Assembly: GCA_017306715.1 (NCBI GenBank)
Contig: JAFKHV010000006.1
Span: forward strand, 62,001 to 126,000
DNA: 64,000 nucleotides
Direction of reading: 5' to 3'
Source of the DNA: Legionella sp.
GTDB lineage: Bacteria > Pseudomonadota > Gammaproteobacteria > Legionellales > Legionellaceae
Positions within the stretch are counted from its first letter, which is position 1; each line of letters opens with the position of its first letter. The position numbers were made by a program, and so were the translations under genes. The notes under the pieces are model-generated. The model was not told where the DNA came from and did no database searches. It saw only the letters and a list, made by a program, of their open reading frames with translations. Below are positions 27,193 to 35,961 of the stretch, in pieces.

Positions 27193-28527
27193 CTATCCTT
27201 TTACAAACAAAGCAATGGACTCAACGTGAGCAGTTTGTGGGAACATATCCATTACCCCCGCCTGAACTAATACATAACCTTTCTGATTTACCAGAATTTC
27301 AGTATCGCGTGCCAGGGTGACTGGATTACAAGAAACATAAACGATGCGTTTGGGGTTTAGAATATCAATTTGTTTGACCAGCTCTAAAGCACCCGAGCGC
27401 GGGGGGTCAATCAGTAATTTATCACATGCACGCTGCACGAGCGCTTGCACAGCTTGAGCATCATCTAGATTAGCAGCATAAAATTCAACATTACCAAGAT
27501 TATTTGCTCGCGCATTCATATTGGCTCGTTCCACCATCGCATCACTCCCTTCCACCCCTAAAACTTGCGCACAGTGTTTTGCGATGGGTAGAGAGAAATT
27601 ACCTAAACCACAAAATAAGTCTAGCACGATATCCGTGGGTTTTAAGTCCAAAAGTGCTATCGCCTGTTTCACCATAGCGCGATTCAACGGGGCATTTACC
27701 TGAGTAAAATCGGCAGGATGAAATGAATAAGTAAGCCCAAACTCGGGTAAAGAATAGGTTAAATAATAATCTGCTTGACTGGGATAAAATGAATAAATCG
27801 TATCCGGGCCTCCTGGCTGCAAGAAGATGCGGTATTGATGTGCCTGAGCAAACGCGGTAATTTTGGCCTCATCCTCGGGATTTAATGGGGTCAGATTGCG
27901 AAAAATTAATGCTATCTCCTCTTCGCCTGCTGCCACCTCAATCTGAGCAATACTCTGTTTATCGTCTAAAGAATCTAATAATGTTTGCAGTGCTGGTATA
28001 TCGTTACTTACCTGCGCATTCAAGATTGGACATTCCTGAATATCGGTTATAAATCGGGGACTAAACCGTTCACGAAAACCCACTAATGTTCGTTGCTTTT
28101 TTTCCACGTAACGCACACTAAGTCGTGCTTTATTGCGATAGTGCCAATGATCTGCGGTTAATGGGGGTAATACCGTTTCAGGCTCGGTATGTCCATAACG
28201 CTGCAACAAATCAAGTAATTGTCGTTCCTTGAACTTAATTTGTTCGTTTTCGTCTAAATGTTGTAGAGAACAACCACCACAAAGCGCATAGTTTGGGCAC
28301 TTAGGCTCCACCCTTAGGGAAGAGGCTTTGATGACACTGAGCACACGCCCTTCGGCATAATCTTTTTTCACAGAAGTATACTCAAAAGTGACTTGTTCAT
28401 CGGGGAGTGCGCCCTGAATGAAGGTGGCCTTACCCTCTATCCGCGCAACTCCCCGGCCATCATGACTTAAATTGATTACATCAGCGGTACCATTTGCTGG
28501 TACACGTTTTTTGCGGGCTCTACTCAT
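27193..28527 (-). CDS. rlmD: 23S rRNA (uracil-1939-C5)-methyltransferase RlmD
   Basis: RlmD uses S-adenosylmethionine to methylate U1939 of 23S rRNA. The 444 residues comprise an N-terminal TRAM domain (residues about 10-65), an iron-sulphur cluster site ([15 protein letters not shown] plus an upstream or later Cys), a central domain, and the methyltransferase core with [17 protein letters not shown]. The catalytic Cys lies in [13 protein letters not shown] and the active Glu in HVESIALF. It is seven bases upstream of relA and probably shares its transcript. Confidence 0.95.
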   Translation of the reverse strand: MSRARKKRVPANGTADVINLSHDGRGVARIEGKATFIQGALPDEQVTFEYTSVKKDYAEGRVLSVIKASSLRVEPKCPNYALCGGCSLQHLDENEQIKFKERQLLDLLQRYGHTEPETVLPPLTADHWHYRNKARLSVRYVEKKQRTLVGFRERFSPRFITDIQECPILNAQVSNDIPALQTLLDSLDDKQSIAQIEVAAGEEEIALIFRNLTPLNPEDEAKITAFAQAHQYRIFLQPGGPDTIYSFYPSQADYYLTYSLPEFGLTYSFHPADFTQVNAPLNRAMVKQAIALLDLKPTDIVLDLFCGLGNFSLPIAKHCAQVLGVEGSDAMVERANMNARANNLGNVEFYAANLDDAQAVQALVQRACDKLLIDPPRSGALELVKQIDILNPKRIVYVSCNPVTLARDTEILVNQKGYVLVQAGVMDMFPQTAHVESIALFVKG

Positions 28528-28615
28528 AACTTAATCTCTACAACTAGCTCATTTTTGAAATACTTTTGTGCTGCCAAGGGTATCACAGTGGCGCTACAGT
28601 TGCACGTTGGCACGA

Positions 28616-28625
28616 AGTGATCACT
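28616..28625. promoter_or_regulatory. Perfect 10-bp palindrome in a divergent promoter region
   Basis: AGTGATCACT lies between the divergent rlmD and diguanylate cyclase starts, roughly midway. It could be an operator, but no protein can be named and a 10-bp palindrome can occur by chance. Confidence 0.25.
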
Positions 28626-28741
28626 GAAACAACAGCAATTTTTGTTCATAACTGGAACAATTACCAAACACTTGCTAAATTTATAGGATAATTATTTTAA
28701 AACTGATGATCCGCGATTTAGATACATCAAGGGAGGAAATG

Positions 28742-29692
28742 ATGCATTTTCCTAAAATTCCAGCTAATGAGAATCAACGTTTGGAAATTTTGTATCAACT
28801 CAATGTAATGGACACAGAGAATGAAGAACGCTTCGATCGGATCACACGGATTGCCCGCCGCCTGTTTTCCGTCCCCATTGCTCTCGTGTCCCTTGTTGAT
28901 TCCAATCGCCAGTGGTTTAAATCAGCTCAGGGATTAGAAGTTAAGGAAACCCCGCGAGAAATATCCTTTTGTGGTCATGCAATTTTAGAAAACGAGATCA
29001 TGATCGTTGAAGATGCTACTCAAGATGTACGCTTCCATGATAACCCCTTGGTTACAGGCAATCCAGAAATTCGGTTTTATATGGGTTGTCCTATCAAAAT
29101 AAAAGGTCATAACATTGGTACTTTATGTCTAATAGATGCCGAGCCCAGACAATTTCAACCTGCGGATATGTATGCCATGCGCGATCTGGCGGATATGGTT
29201 CAGCTCGAATTAGAATCGGTACACTTATCCACTAGTGATGATTTAACCGGATTATCCAATCGTCGTGGTTTTTTAAAAATTGCCAATTTCATTTTTAAAC
29301 AATGCCAGCGTGAAAATCGCTCCTTTACTCTGCTGTTTTTTGATTTAAATAATTTCAAACAAATTAATGATAATTATGGTCATGCTGAGGGCGACAAAGT
29401 TCTAAAAAATTTTGCTAAATCATTATTAGAACATTTTCGCGGCTCTGATGTTATCGCACGTATTGGTGGTGATGAATTTTGCGTTTTATGTTCAGGCTTA
29501 CAAGAAGCCAACATTCCTGCAATTCTTCAACGCTTCAAATTTGCGCTACACACAGCAACTTCTAAAAATTATAAATTGGGTTATAGTGTTGGTACAATTC
29601 AGTATCATCAAGAGCAGCACCATAATTTGGTGGATATGCTCGCTGCGGCTGATGCGCAAATGTATGATCAGAAGAAAAAAGTTTCTGATTAG
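28742..29692 (+). CDS. Diguanylate cyclase with GAF sensor domain
   Basis: Condenses two GTP into cyclic di-GMP. From ATG 28742 it has 316 residues. The start is chosen because GGAGG ends five bases before it; ATGs at 28706 and 28739 are also in frame. Residues about 15-155 form a GAF domain (VALVSLVDSNRQWFKS-type strand, SFCGHAIL, GCPIKIKGHNIGTLCLID). The GGDEF domain follows, with DDLTGLSNRRGF, FFDLNNFKQINDNYGHAEGD and the active loop IARIGGDEFCVL. RGSD five residues before GGDEF is an intact inhibitory I-site. There is no EAL or membrane segment, so it is a cytosolic enzyme controlled through GAF and product inhibition. Confidence 0.9.
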   Translation: MHFPKIPANENQRLEILYQLNVMDTENEERFDRITRIARRLFSVPIALVSLVDSNRQWFKSAQGLEVKETPREISFCGHAILENEIMIVEDATQDVRFHDNPLVTGNPEIRFYMGCPIKIKGHNIGTLCLIDAEPRQFQPADMYAMRDLADMVQLELESVHLSTSDDLTGLSNRRGFLKIANFIFKQCQRENRSFTLLFFDLNNFKQINDNYGHAEGDKVLKNFAKSLLEHFRGSDVIARIGGDEFCVLCSGLQEANIPAILQRFKFALHTATSKNYKLGYSVGTIQYHQEQHHNLVDMLAAADAQMYDQKKKVSD

Positions 29693-29832
29693 GGTGATTG
29701 ATTGGTTAATCAATAGATTGCCCACGCTTCCGAATCTCTTTACACCGATTTTTACGTTATCTACTCTGTTAACAGGTGCCCTATGCAGGAGAACCCTCGC
29801 ATAACTCGGGTTGACGTGCTGTGAAAACGACC

Positions 29833-29862
29833 CGTCATCCTGAGTGTAACGAAGGATCTCCT
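29833..29862 (+). repeat. CGTCAT-n-CTGAG palindrome, copy 3
   Basis: Reads CGTCATCCTGAG then CGAAGGATCTCCT, with ATCC/GGAT as the pairing ends. The variable stem pair is C-G here, T-A in copy 1 and G-C in copy 2. Confidence 0.75.
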
Positions 29863-30052
29863 CCCATTGGAACAATCTCTAATACAAAAGCCGATATAAT
29901 TCAATTAGTTCGCTCGAAGTTGTTCACCGGTAATCCTCGTTTTACTCAAGATGATATGACAAACTAGAATTACTCTAGACAACATAAGAACCCATATTGA
30001 GATGACATAAGATACACGTCGGATAGCGTGTGGAGTGATGTTAAATTAATTA

Positions 30053-30081
30053 TTGTTATTCCTATGTAGTCTAAGTATTAT
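30053..30081 (+). promoter_or_regulatory. Promoter of the LRR gene
   Basis: TTGTTA and TATTAT are separated by exactly 17 bases and lie about 20 bases upstream of ATG 30101, fitting a sigma-70-type promoter with a short leader. Confidence 0.5.
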
Positions 30082-30100
30082 TAGCATTTTCTGAATTCCT

Positions 30101-31453
30101 ATGAGAATTGATTTAGATCAGCACTTAAATACCCCAATCCTCAGTTGGCCAGAGTTAAAAGCGAAAATTAGAGCTTTTGAAGCGGTCATTACCTCTGTAT
30201 CACTAAGGCATTACCCTCTACAAAGGCTCGATAGTTTTCAAATTCAAGAGCTAGGACATTTGCTCGGTCCAGCAGTGCATACAATAGATCTCAGTGGCGC
30301 TTTAGCGCAGTTTAATGAACCTGCTTCGACACTGGCGCTTTTCCTCATTCTATTTCCGAAACTCAAAACTTTAAAACTCGCTGATAACGAATTTTATAAA
30401 CTCTCGCCCGATAGTTGGCTGAATCTTTTGGCAATATTACCTAAATCGATTCAAAAATTAGATTTACAAAATAATTTGCTGCATGAAAAGGTTCTGGGGC
30501 TGAATACGTTTCCATATTCTTTTCTAGAGCTAAATTTAAGCAATAATGCCTTAAATGAAATCACAAACGACACACTCTCTTTTTGTCAAAACGTGTATGC
30601 TATTCAATGTTTAAATCTAAGTTGTAATCAATTCAGAACACTTCCTGATTGGCGGTCAAAAAACGTAACTCAATTAAGGCTAAATAATGCCAGATTAGAT
30701 CAGCTGACGGCATCTGAGTTTTATGCGTTGTGCGAACATTTACCCCAGTCACTCCAAATTTTGGATTTAGAAGAAAATAATTTAGGTGCTTTAGCTGCTG
30801 AGGTATTACAGAAAGGATTCTCTTTGCTTCCCAAAACCCTTGTTTATATAAATTTAAAAAAAAATGGATTGAATCAACAGAAAGGTTCTGAATTAAAAAT
30901 TGCCTTCTCGGGGGTGCTTGAGAACGTAAAAGGAATTGATCTTTCTGAAAATAATCTTGCGAGCATTGATGGGCATGGTCTTAAGGTTGCGCTCTCAGGC
31001 TTACACAAATTTATTAAATTTATTTCGTTAGCAGGAAATGCACTCCATTCACTAGAAATCAAAAAACTAACTGAAGCTTTTAAAAGTTTAACGCGTAATG
31101 ATTCTGTAGTGCAGATTGATTTACAGGATAATATTATTAACGAAAATGGTTTGCGTCTACCGCTTGAGAATGTCATTTATCTTCAAAAAAACCTCCCGGT
31201 AAAAGTTGACCTGATTTTCTCTAAAAACTTAAACATTCGCTTCAATGGAAGTATTTTTTTTAAATCAACTCCAGTTAAACCACCCACGACAGACAAAAAT
31301 AAATGTCAGTTCATTCAATGCATAACTATATTTAGAGCATTTAACCAGCAGAACCTACCCTTAGAACTTATTTTGCATATTCTAAGCTATGTAGCTCCAC
31401 AGCCTGTCGTGAATAATGCATGCACTTTTTATCATTCAAATTTGTTATTATAA
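30101..31453 (+). CDS. Leucine-rich-repeat protein with C-terminal F-box-like motif, putative effector
   Basis: 450 residues. Residues about 65-360 carry leucine-rich repeats of the ribonuclease-inhibitor kind, e.g. LKTLKLADNEFYKL, IQKLDLQNNLL, FLELNLSNNALNEI, LQILDLEENNLGAL, LVYINLKKNGLNQ, VKGIDLSENNLASI and IKFISLAGNALHSL. A linker follows, and at 419-450 LPLELILHILSYV and a short helix look like the first part of an F-box. Eukaryotic FBXL proteins have the same two parts in the opposite order. There is no signal peptide. The base composition is AT-rich. The last 22 bases overlap the rimI end on the other strand. Legionella LRR proteins are often Dot/Icm effectors; that is inferred here. 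Confidence 0.78.
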   Translation: MRIDLDQHLNTPILSWPELKAKIRAFEAVITSVSLRHYPLQRLDSFQIQELGHLLGPAVHTIDLSGALAQFNEPASTLALFLILFPKLKTLKLADNEFYKLSPDSWLNLLAILPKSIQKLDLQNNLLHEKVLGLNTFPYSFLELNLSNNALNEITNDTLSFCQNVYAIQCLNLSCNQFRTLPDWRSKNVTQLRLNNARLDQLTASEFYALCEHLPQSLQILDLEENNLGALAAEVLQKGFSLLPKTLVYINLKKNGLNQQKGSELKIAFSGVLENVKGIDLSENNLASIDGHGLKVALSGLHKFIKFISLAGNALHSLEIKKLTEAFKSLTRNDSVVQIDLQDNIINENGLRLPLENVIYLQKNLPVKVDLIFSKNLNIRFNGSIFFKSTPVKPPTTDKNKCQFIQCITIFRAFNQQNLPLELILHILSYVAPQPVVNNACTFYHSNLLL

Positions 31454-31908
31454 AGAACTTTTTTTAATAAAATAGCATCTTCAATTTGCCCTTGTTCGTT
31501 ATAATAATCTTTCTTGATCTCTGCCTGCTTAAACCCAAGGCTTTGATACAGATTTAATGCAATTAAATTACTGGGACGCACTTCTAAAGCAGCGTAAAGT
31601 AGCTCTGGATTTTGACTAATCTGTTGCAACACATGTTCGATTAATTTTCGGCCATAGCCTTGAGTTTGATAATCCGTATCGATACATAGGTTTAAAATAT
31701 GGCAACAACCAAATTTTTGGCGACAAATAATGTAACCGACAATAATCCAACGATTATTTTCCTCGATTTCAAGGATGAGACAGTTGTAACCGACGACAAC
31801 ACAATCATGTAAAATACGCTCACTCCAAGGAACAATGTGAGCTTTTAACTCTATCTGATGCACTCGTTTAACATCACCTTCTGTCATTTCCCGAATTCGC
31901 CAAATCAT
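31432..31908 (-). CDS. rimI: GNAT acetyltransferase, RimI type
   Basis: RimI acetylates the N-terminal alanine of ribosomal protein S18. The 158-residue protein is a single GNAT domain: IREMTEGDVKRVHQIELKAH at the start, IVGYIICRQ, the acetyl-CoA loop YQTQGYGRKLIEHVLQQ, and LEVRPSNLIALNLYQSLGF, which is the RimI-type NxxAxxLYxxxGF signature. Other GNAT substrates cannot be excluded. Its 3' end overlaps the LRR gene by 22 bases on the opposite strand. Confidence 0.85.
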   Translation of the reverse strand: MIWRIREMTEGDVKRVHQIELKAHIVPWSERILHDCVVVGYNCLILEIEENNRWIIVGYIICRQKFGCCHILNLCIDTDYQTQGYGRKLIEHVLQQISQNPELLYAALEVRPSNLIALNLYQSLGFKQAEIKKDYYNEQGQIEDAILLKKVLYNNKFE

Positions 31909-32005
31909 TGAATCTTACCCATTTTTTTTGCATGGATAATAGTTTATCATAAATTGTTGTCGTCAATGAGTGTAACAATCAGAGACAATTACCCAATTTT
32001 TAAGG

Positions 32006-32698
32006 ATGAAAATTTTGAAAAAACTAATTGCTATTGGAAGTTTATACAGTCTTTTTACTGCCCCATCTTTCGCTGGTTTTTATCTTGGTGCCGGTATAGG
32101 ACCTGAAGGTTTACACTTTAACCAAAACGCTCATGTGACACGACTTGGAACTTTTGATGTAATTGATCGGAATAGCTTCTCTGGTACGGGTGTATTCGGC
32201 ACACTAATCGGTGGATATGGTCGTACTTGTAATCGTTGGTATGCAGCTTTAGAGGGAAATGCGAATTGGAGTTCCGTGCAATATAAATTAACCAATAATG
32301 AATACGTCAATCGTAATTTTTTAAAAAGTACCTTCACCGTAAAAAATAGCGAGGGAGTAAGTCTGTTACCGGGTATACTACTGGCAGAAAATGCTCTCTT
32401 TTATGGGCGTATAGGCTATGCTAACGGTTATGTAAAAATACATGATTCCGATCCAACCATAAAAAGCCAAACCAAAAATACGAATGGTATACGCTATGGT
32501 CTGGGCTTTCGTTACCAGTTCAACCCCAAATGGACTGCAATGATGGATTACAGTCAGATTAATTATCAAAATTTACACAGCACCGTATTTGAGCCTTTTG
32601 GCGGTGTTTTAAAGAAAACTACAATATCTCCAAATACTGCACAAGTGGCTTTTGCACTTTTGTATAATTTTGATAGACCTCAGGCTTATGTAAAATAA
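32006..32698 (+). CDS. Outer-membrane beta-barrel protein (opacity-like)
   Basis: 230 residues with a signal peptide ending near SFA-GFYLGAG, followed by alternating strands typical of small 8-stranded barrels (GYGRTCNRWYAALEGN, NALFYGRIGYANGYVKI, RYGLGFRYQFNPKWTAMMDYSQINY). The C-terminus ends FALLYNFDRPQAYVK rather than in a strict terminal aromatic. The annotated ATG lies directly against AAGG, whereas an in-frame TTG at 32015 has AAGG at proper spacing and gives MKKLIAIGSLYSL, so the true start may be 32015. It is probably a surface or porin-like protein of unknown ligand. Confidence 0.8.
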   Translation: MKILKKLIAIGSLYSLFTAPSFAGFYLGAGIGPEGLHFNQNAHVTRLGTFDVIDRNSFSGTGVFGTLIGGYGRTCNRWYAALEGNANWSSVQYKLTNNEYVNRNFLKSTFTVKNSEGVSLLPGILLAENALFYGRIGYANGYVKIHDSDPTIKSQTKNTNGIRYGLGFRYQFNPKWTAMMDYSQINYQNLHSTVFEPFGGVLKKTTISPNTAQVAFALLYNFDRPQAYVK

Positions 32699-32779
32699 GA
32701 TAAAATTATCTTACACGCATCGATTCCTATGATTTATAAGAGTAGTGTATTTAGAAGATAAAATTCATGTTCTCCGAAT

Positions 32780-32806
32780 GCAATGCCAATTTAATAGTGG
32801 CATTGC
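32780..32806. terminator. Hairpin between convergent genes
   Basis: GCAATGCCA and TGGCATTGC form a perfect 9-bp stem with a 9-base loop between the barrel-protein stop and the lpdA stop. No U tract is seen; the convergent setting supports a terminator. Confidence 0.55.
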
Positions 32807-32831
32807 GACTAATGGAAAACTTATTCAGGTA

Positions 32832-34253
32832 TCACTTTTTCTTTTTTGGTAAATAAAGATCGGTGATCGAGCCTTCAAAGGCCTCAGCAGCTTGCGCAAT
32901 CGTCTCAGAGAGCGTTGGATGAGGATGAATGGTTAAAGCAATGTCTTCGACATCACAACACATCTCAATAGCTAAAGCGACTTCCGCAATCAAATCGCCA
33001 GCATTAACACCCACAATACCACCACCAAGGATTCGTCTTGTTTCAGGGCAAAATAGAAGTTTAGTCATTCCCTCTTCACGCCCCATACTCAAAGCACGAC
33101 CACTTGCTGCCCAAGGAAAAATCGCTTTTTCATATGGAGTTCCCTGAGTTTTTGCTTCTTTCTCTGTTAGACCAGCCCAAGCTAATTCAGGATCGGTATA
33201 AGCTACATTGGCAATACATAGCGGATCGAAAAAATGTTTTTTCCCAGCAATAACTTCAGCGGCCACTTTACCCTCAGGTATCGCTTTGTGCGCCAGCATC
33301 GGTTGTCCAACTACATCGCCTATGGCAAAAATGTGGGATACATTAGTACGCTGTTGTTTATCAACTTTAATAAATCCACGTTCATCAACGTTGACTCCGG
33401 CAGCTTCTGCATTGATTTCCTTTCCGTTAGGTTTTCTTCCTACTGATACTAAAACCTGTTGATAACAAGTGGGTTTATCGGTGCCATGTTCCCCTTCCAT
33501 GGACACATATATACCTTCATCTTTTGCTTCCATAGCCGTCACTTTAGTTTTTAATAAGAACTTAATACCTTTCTTAGTCATCCGTTTTTGTAGTACATTA
33601 ACCAAATCGGCATCAGCACCTGGAATAAGTTGATCCATAAACTCAACTACAGTTACTTCCACACCTAATGAGGAATATACTGTCGCCATTTCCAAACCAA
33701 TAATACCGCCACCTAAAACTAATAAGCTTCCTTTGATATCAGCAAGCTCCAAGGCACCGGTGGAGCTGAAAATTCGCTTATCTTCAGGAATAAAGGGTAA
33801 GTTAATTGACTCGGATCCAACTGCAATAATCGCATGCTCAAATTCAATATCAACTGGTCCTTCTTTGGTTTCAACAGTAATTTGATGTGTCCCGGAAAAA
33901 CGGCCCACACCGGTTACTACGTCAACTTTTCGCTGTTTAGCCAGCACTTTTAGACCACCGGTTAATTTCGCAACAACCGAATTTTTCCAGGCCACCATTT
34001 TTTTGTTATCGAATTCGGGCTTTCCAAAATGCACGCCTTGATCCGCCATCTCATGAGACTCATCAACTACCTTGGCAATATGCAATAAAGCTTTAGATGG
34101 TATACATCCTACATTTAAACAAACACCACCCAGAGAATCATACCGCTCAACCAAAACAACTTTTTTGTCCAAATCCGCAGCTCTGAACGCCGCAGTATAT
34201 CCGCCAGGACCACTTCCCAAAACGACCACGTCGGTCTTAATTTTATTAGCCAT
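32832..34253 (-). CDS. lpdA: Dihydrolipoyl dehydrogenase (E3)
   Basis: E3 reoxidises dihydrolipoamide of the pyruvate and 2-oxoglutarate dehydrogenase complexes with FAD and NAD+. The 473 residues show the FAD site VVVLGSGPGGYTAAFRAADL, the redox disulphide GGVCLNVGCIPSKALL, the NAD site LLVLGGGIIGLEMATVY, the second FAD site HIFAIGDVVGQPMLAH, and the catalytic HPHPTLSE. The tail ends in four Lys residues. It is last in the aceE-aceF-lpdA unit, 44 bases after aceF. Confidence 0.97.
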   Translation of the reverse strand: MANKIKTDVVVLGSGPGGYTAAFRAADLDKKVVLVERYDSLGGVCLNVGCIPSKALLHIAKVVDESHEMADQGVHFGKPEFDNKKMVAWKNSVVAKLTGGLKVLAKQRKVDVVTGVGRFSGTHQITVETKEGPVDIEFEHAIIAVGSESINLPFIPEDKRIFSSTGALELADIKGSLLVLGGGIIGLEMATVYSSLGVEVTVVEFMDQLIPGADADLVNVLQKRMTKKGIKFLLKTKVTAMEAKDEGIYVSMEGEHGTDKPTCYQQVLVSVGRKPNGKEINAEAAGVNVDERGFIKVDKQQRTNVSHIFAIGDVVGQPMLAHKAIPEGKVAAEVIAGKKHFFDPLCIANVAYTDPELAWAGLTEKEAKTQGTPYEKAIFPWAASGRALSMGREEGMTKLLFCPETRRILGGGIVGVNAGDLIAEVALAIEMCCDVEDIALTIHPHPTLSETIAQAAEAFEGSITDLYLPKKKK

Positions 34254-34297
34254 TGCAAGCCTCTTTTTTATAATCAGTTAAACAAAATAACAGTTTG

Positions 34298-35914
34298 TTA
34301 CAGTAAAATTTTTCTAATATCTGCCAAGCACTCGCTGATATAGCGCGTAAATCGGGCTGCCTCGGCGCCATCAATCACTCGATGATCATAGGAAAGTGAC
34401 AAAGGAAGGATAAGCCTTGGTTGAAAGGCGCCCTGCTGATATACCGGTTTGATTTCAGAACGCGATAAACCAAGAATAGCCACTTCCGGGCTATTAACAA
34501 TGGGTGTGAACGCCGTTCCACCAATACCTCCAAGACTGGAAATAGTAAAACACCCTCCAGACATATCCGCTGGCATTAATCCCTTTTCACGCGCTTTTGT
34601 GCTCAGTCGCGACATTTCACGTGCGATATGGGCAATTGATAATTGGTCCACGTTTTTTATCACAGGGACCACTAGACCATTTGGAGTTTCTACCGCGATC
34701 CCAATGTTAAAATATTTTTTGTAGATTAGATTCTCACCACTCGCATCCAGGGAGGCATTAAATTGAGGATAGAGCTTTAAGGCTTTACAAACCACGGCCG
34801 TTACAAAAGCGAGTAACGTCAGTTTATAGTCCTGATTCTTTCCTTTTTCAGCTTCAGACTTACGGAATGCTTCAATTTCAGTAATATCCGCTGCATCAAA
34901 TTGAGTAACATGAGGTATCGTGACCCAGGAACGATGAACATTTCCTCCGGTTAAGCGCTTTATTTTATTCAAAGGTTTTGTTTCGATTTCACCAAATGAT
35001 GAGAAATCAATGGCAGGCATTGCGGGTAAACCAAAGCCTCCCGCTGTTGGTTTTTCACTCAACTTTTGCTTTACATAGGCCTGAATATCCTCTTTAGTCA
35101 CCCGTGCTTTGCGACCACTTCCTTTGACTTTTTCAAGATTTACGCCAAGCTCCCGTGCCAAACGTCTCACCGCAGGACCTGCTGCGACTAAGTTACTGGA
35201 AGAATATTCGCTAGGGCTAGAAGCGACATTATATTGTTTTTCTGCAGAATTCGAAGTTGATGGACTAGTTACCGAGCTTTCTTTATCCACAGTCTTAGGT
35301 ATTTCTGTAGGTATTGGTTCTGCGTCCTCAGATGAAGAAACCACTAAAATTAAATCACCTTCAGAAACTTTGTCCCCTACTTTAAGTTTAACCTCAAGAA
35401 CTTTGCCTGCTACAGGAGACGGGATTTCCATACTGGCTTTATCCGACTCTAATGTGATCAGAGGCGTATCGGTCGTGATTTCATCACCCTTATTCACCAT
35501 AATTTCAATGACATCAACCTGTGCCGCAACACCAATATCAGGAATCTTAACTTCGATTTCTTTTGCTTGAGTACTTTTTGTTACTGATGAAGTTTGCTTT
35601 TCTTCTGCGCTTTTAACTTCTTCTTTACTCAGTGAAGAAGGTTGAGCGGAAGAAGATTCTTGAGATTTCGTTGCTTCAGCGTTCAACATAAGGATTATAT
35701 CTCCTTCACTTACTTTATCGCCCACCTTTACCTTAATTTGTTTAACCGTACCGGTAACTGAAGCTGGAATCTCCATGCTGGCTTTATCTGACTCCAGAGT
35801 AATCAAAGAGGTTTCGGGGGTGATTTTATCCCCTTCTTTTACCAAAATTTCGATCACATCAACAGGTGCCGAGGTACCTATGTCAGGTATTTTCACTTCT
35901 ATATCATTGGCCAT
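34298..35914 (-). CDS. aceF: Dihydrolipoamide acetyltransferase (E2) of pyruvate dehydrogenase
   Basis: E2 is the core that carries acetyl groups to CoA. The 538 residues contain two lipoyl domains, each with ESDKASMEIP (lipoyl Lys44 and Lys159), joined by Ser/Glu/Lys- and Ser/Thr-rich flexible linkers. A peripheral-subunit-binding domain follows (AVRRLARELGVNLEKVKGSG), then the catalytic domain ending LSYDHRVIDGAEAARF with the His-x3-Asp-Gly motif. Two lipoyl domains are fewer than E. coli's three. The octanoyltransferase gene lipB lies 8 kb away. Spacing to aceE is 47 bases. Confidence 0.97.
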   Translation of the reverse strand: MANDIEVKIPDIGTSAPVDVIEILVKEGDKITPETSLITLESDKASMEIPASVTGTVKQIKVKVGDKVSEGDIILMLNAEATKSQESSSAQPSSLSKEEVKSAEEKQTSSVTKSTQAKEIEVKIPDIGVAAQVDVIEIMVNKGDEITTDTPLITLESDKASMEIPSPVAGKVLEVKLKVGDKVSEGDLILVVSSSEDAEPIPTEIPKTVDKESSVTSPSTSNSAEKQYNVASSPSEYSSSNLVAAGPAVRRLARELGVNLEKVKGSGRKARVTKEDIQAYVKQKLSEKPTAGGFGLPAMPAIDFSSFGEIETKPLNKIKRLTGGNVHRSWVTIPHVTQFDAADITEIEAFRKSEAEKGKNQDYKLTLLAFVTAVVCKALKLYPQFNASLDASGENLIYKKYFNIGIAVETPNGLVVPVIKNVDQLSIAHIAREMSRLSTKAREKGLMPADMSGGCFTISSLGGIGGTAFTPIVNSPEVAILGLSRSEIKPVYQQGAFQPRLILPLSLSYDHRVIDGAEAARFTRYISECLADIRKILL

Positions 35915-35961
35915 ATCAATCCTCTAATTCTGTTTGGTTTAGGCATTGCCTATCGCTTACA

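Larger units (their letters stand above)
29693..30100. other. Gap between diguanylate cyclase and LRR gene
   Basis: About 400 bases without a convincing gene. It contains the third copy of the CGTCAT-n-CTGAG palindrome, an AACCC/GGGTT inverted repeat around 29792-29812, and a good promoter for the LRR gene near its end. Nothing else is recognised in 29863-30050. Confidence 0.65.

Noticed and set aside
29448..29875. Open frames on both strands over the end of the diguanylate cyclase and the repeat
   Set aside because: The plus frame shadows the GGDEF gene, and the minus frame reads through a dispersed palindrome and the cyclase end; neither has a recognisable product.
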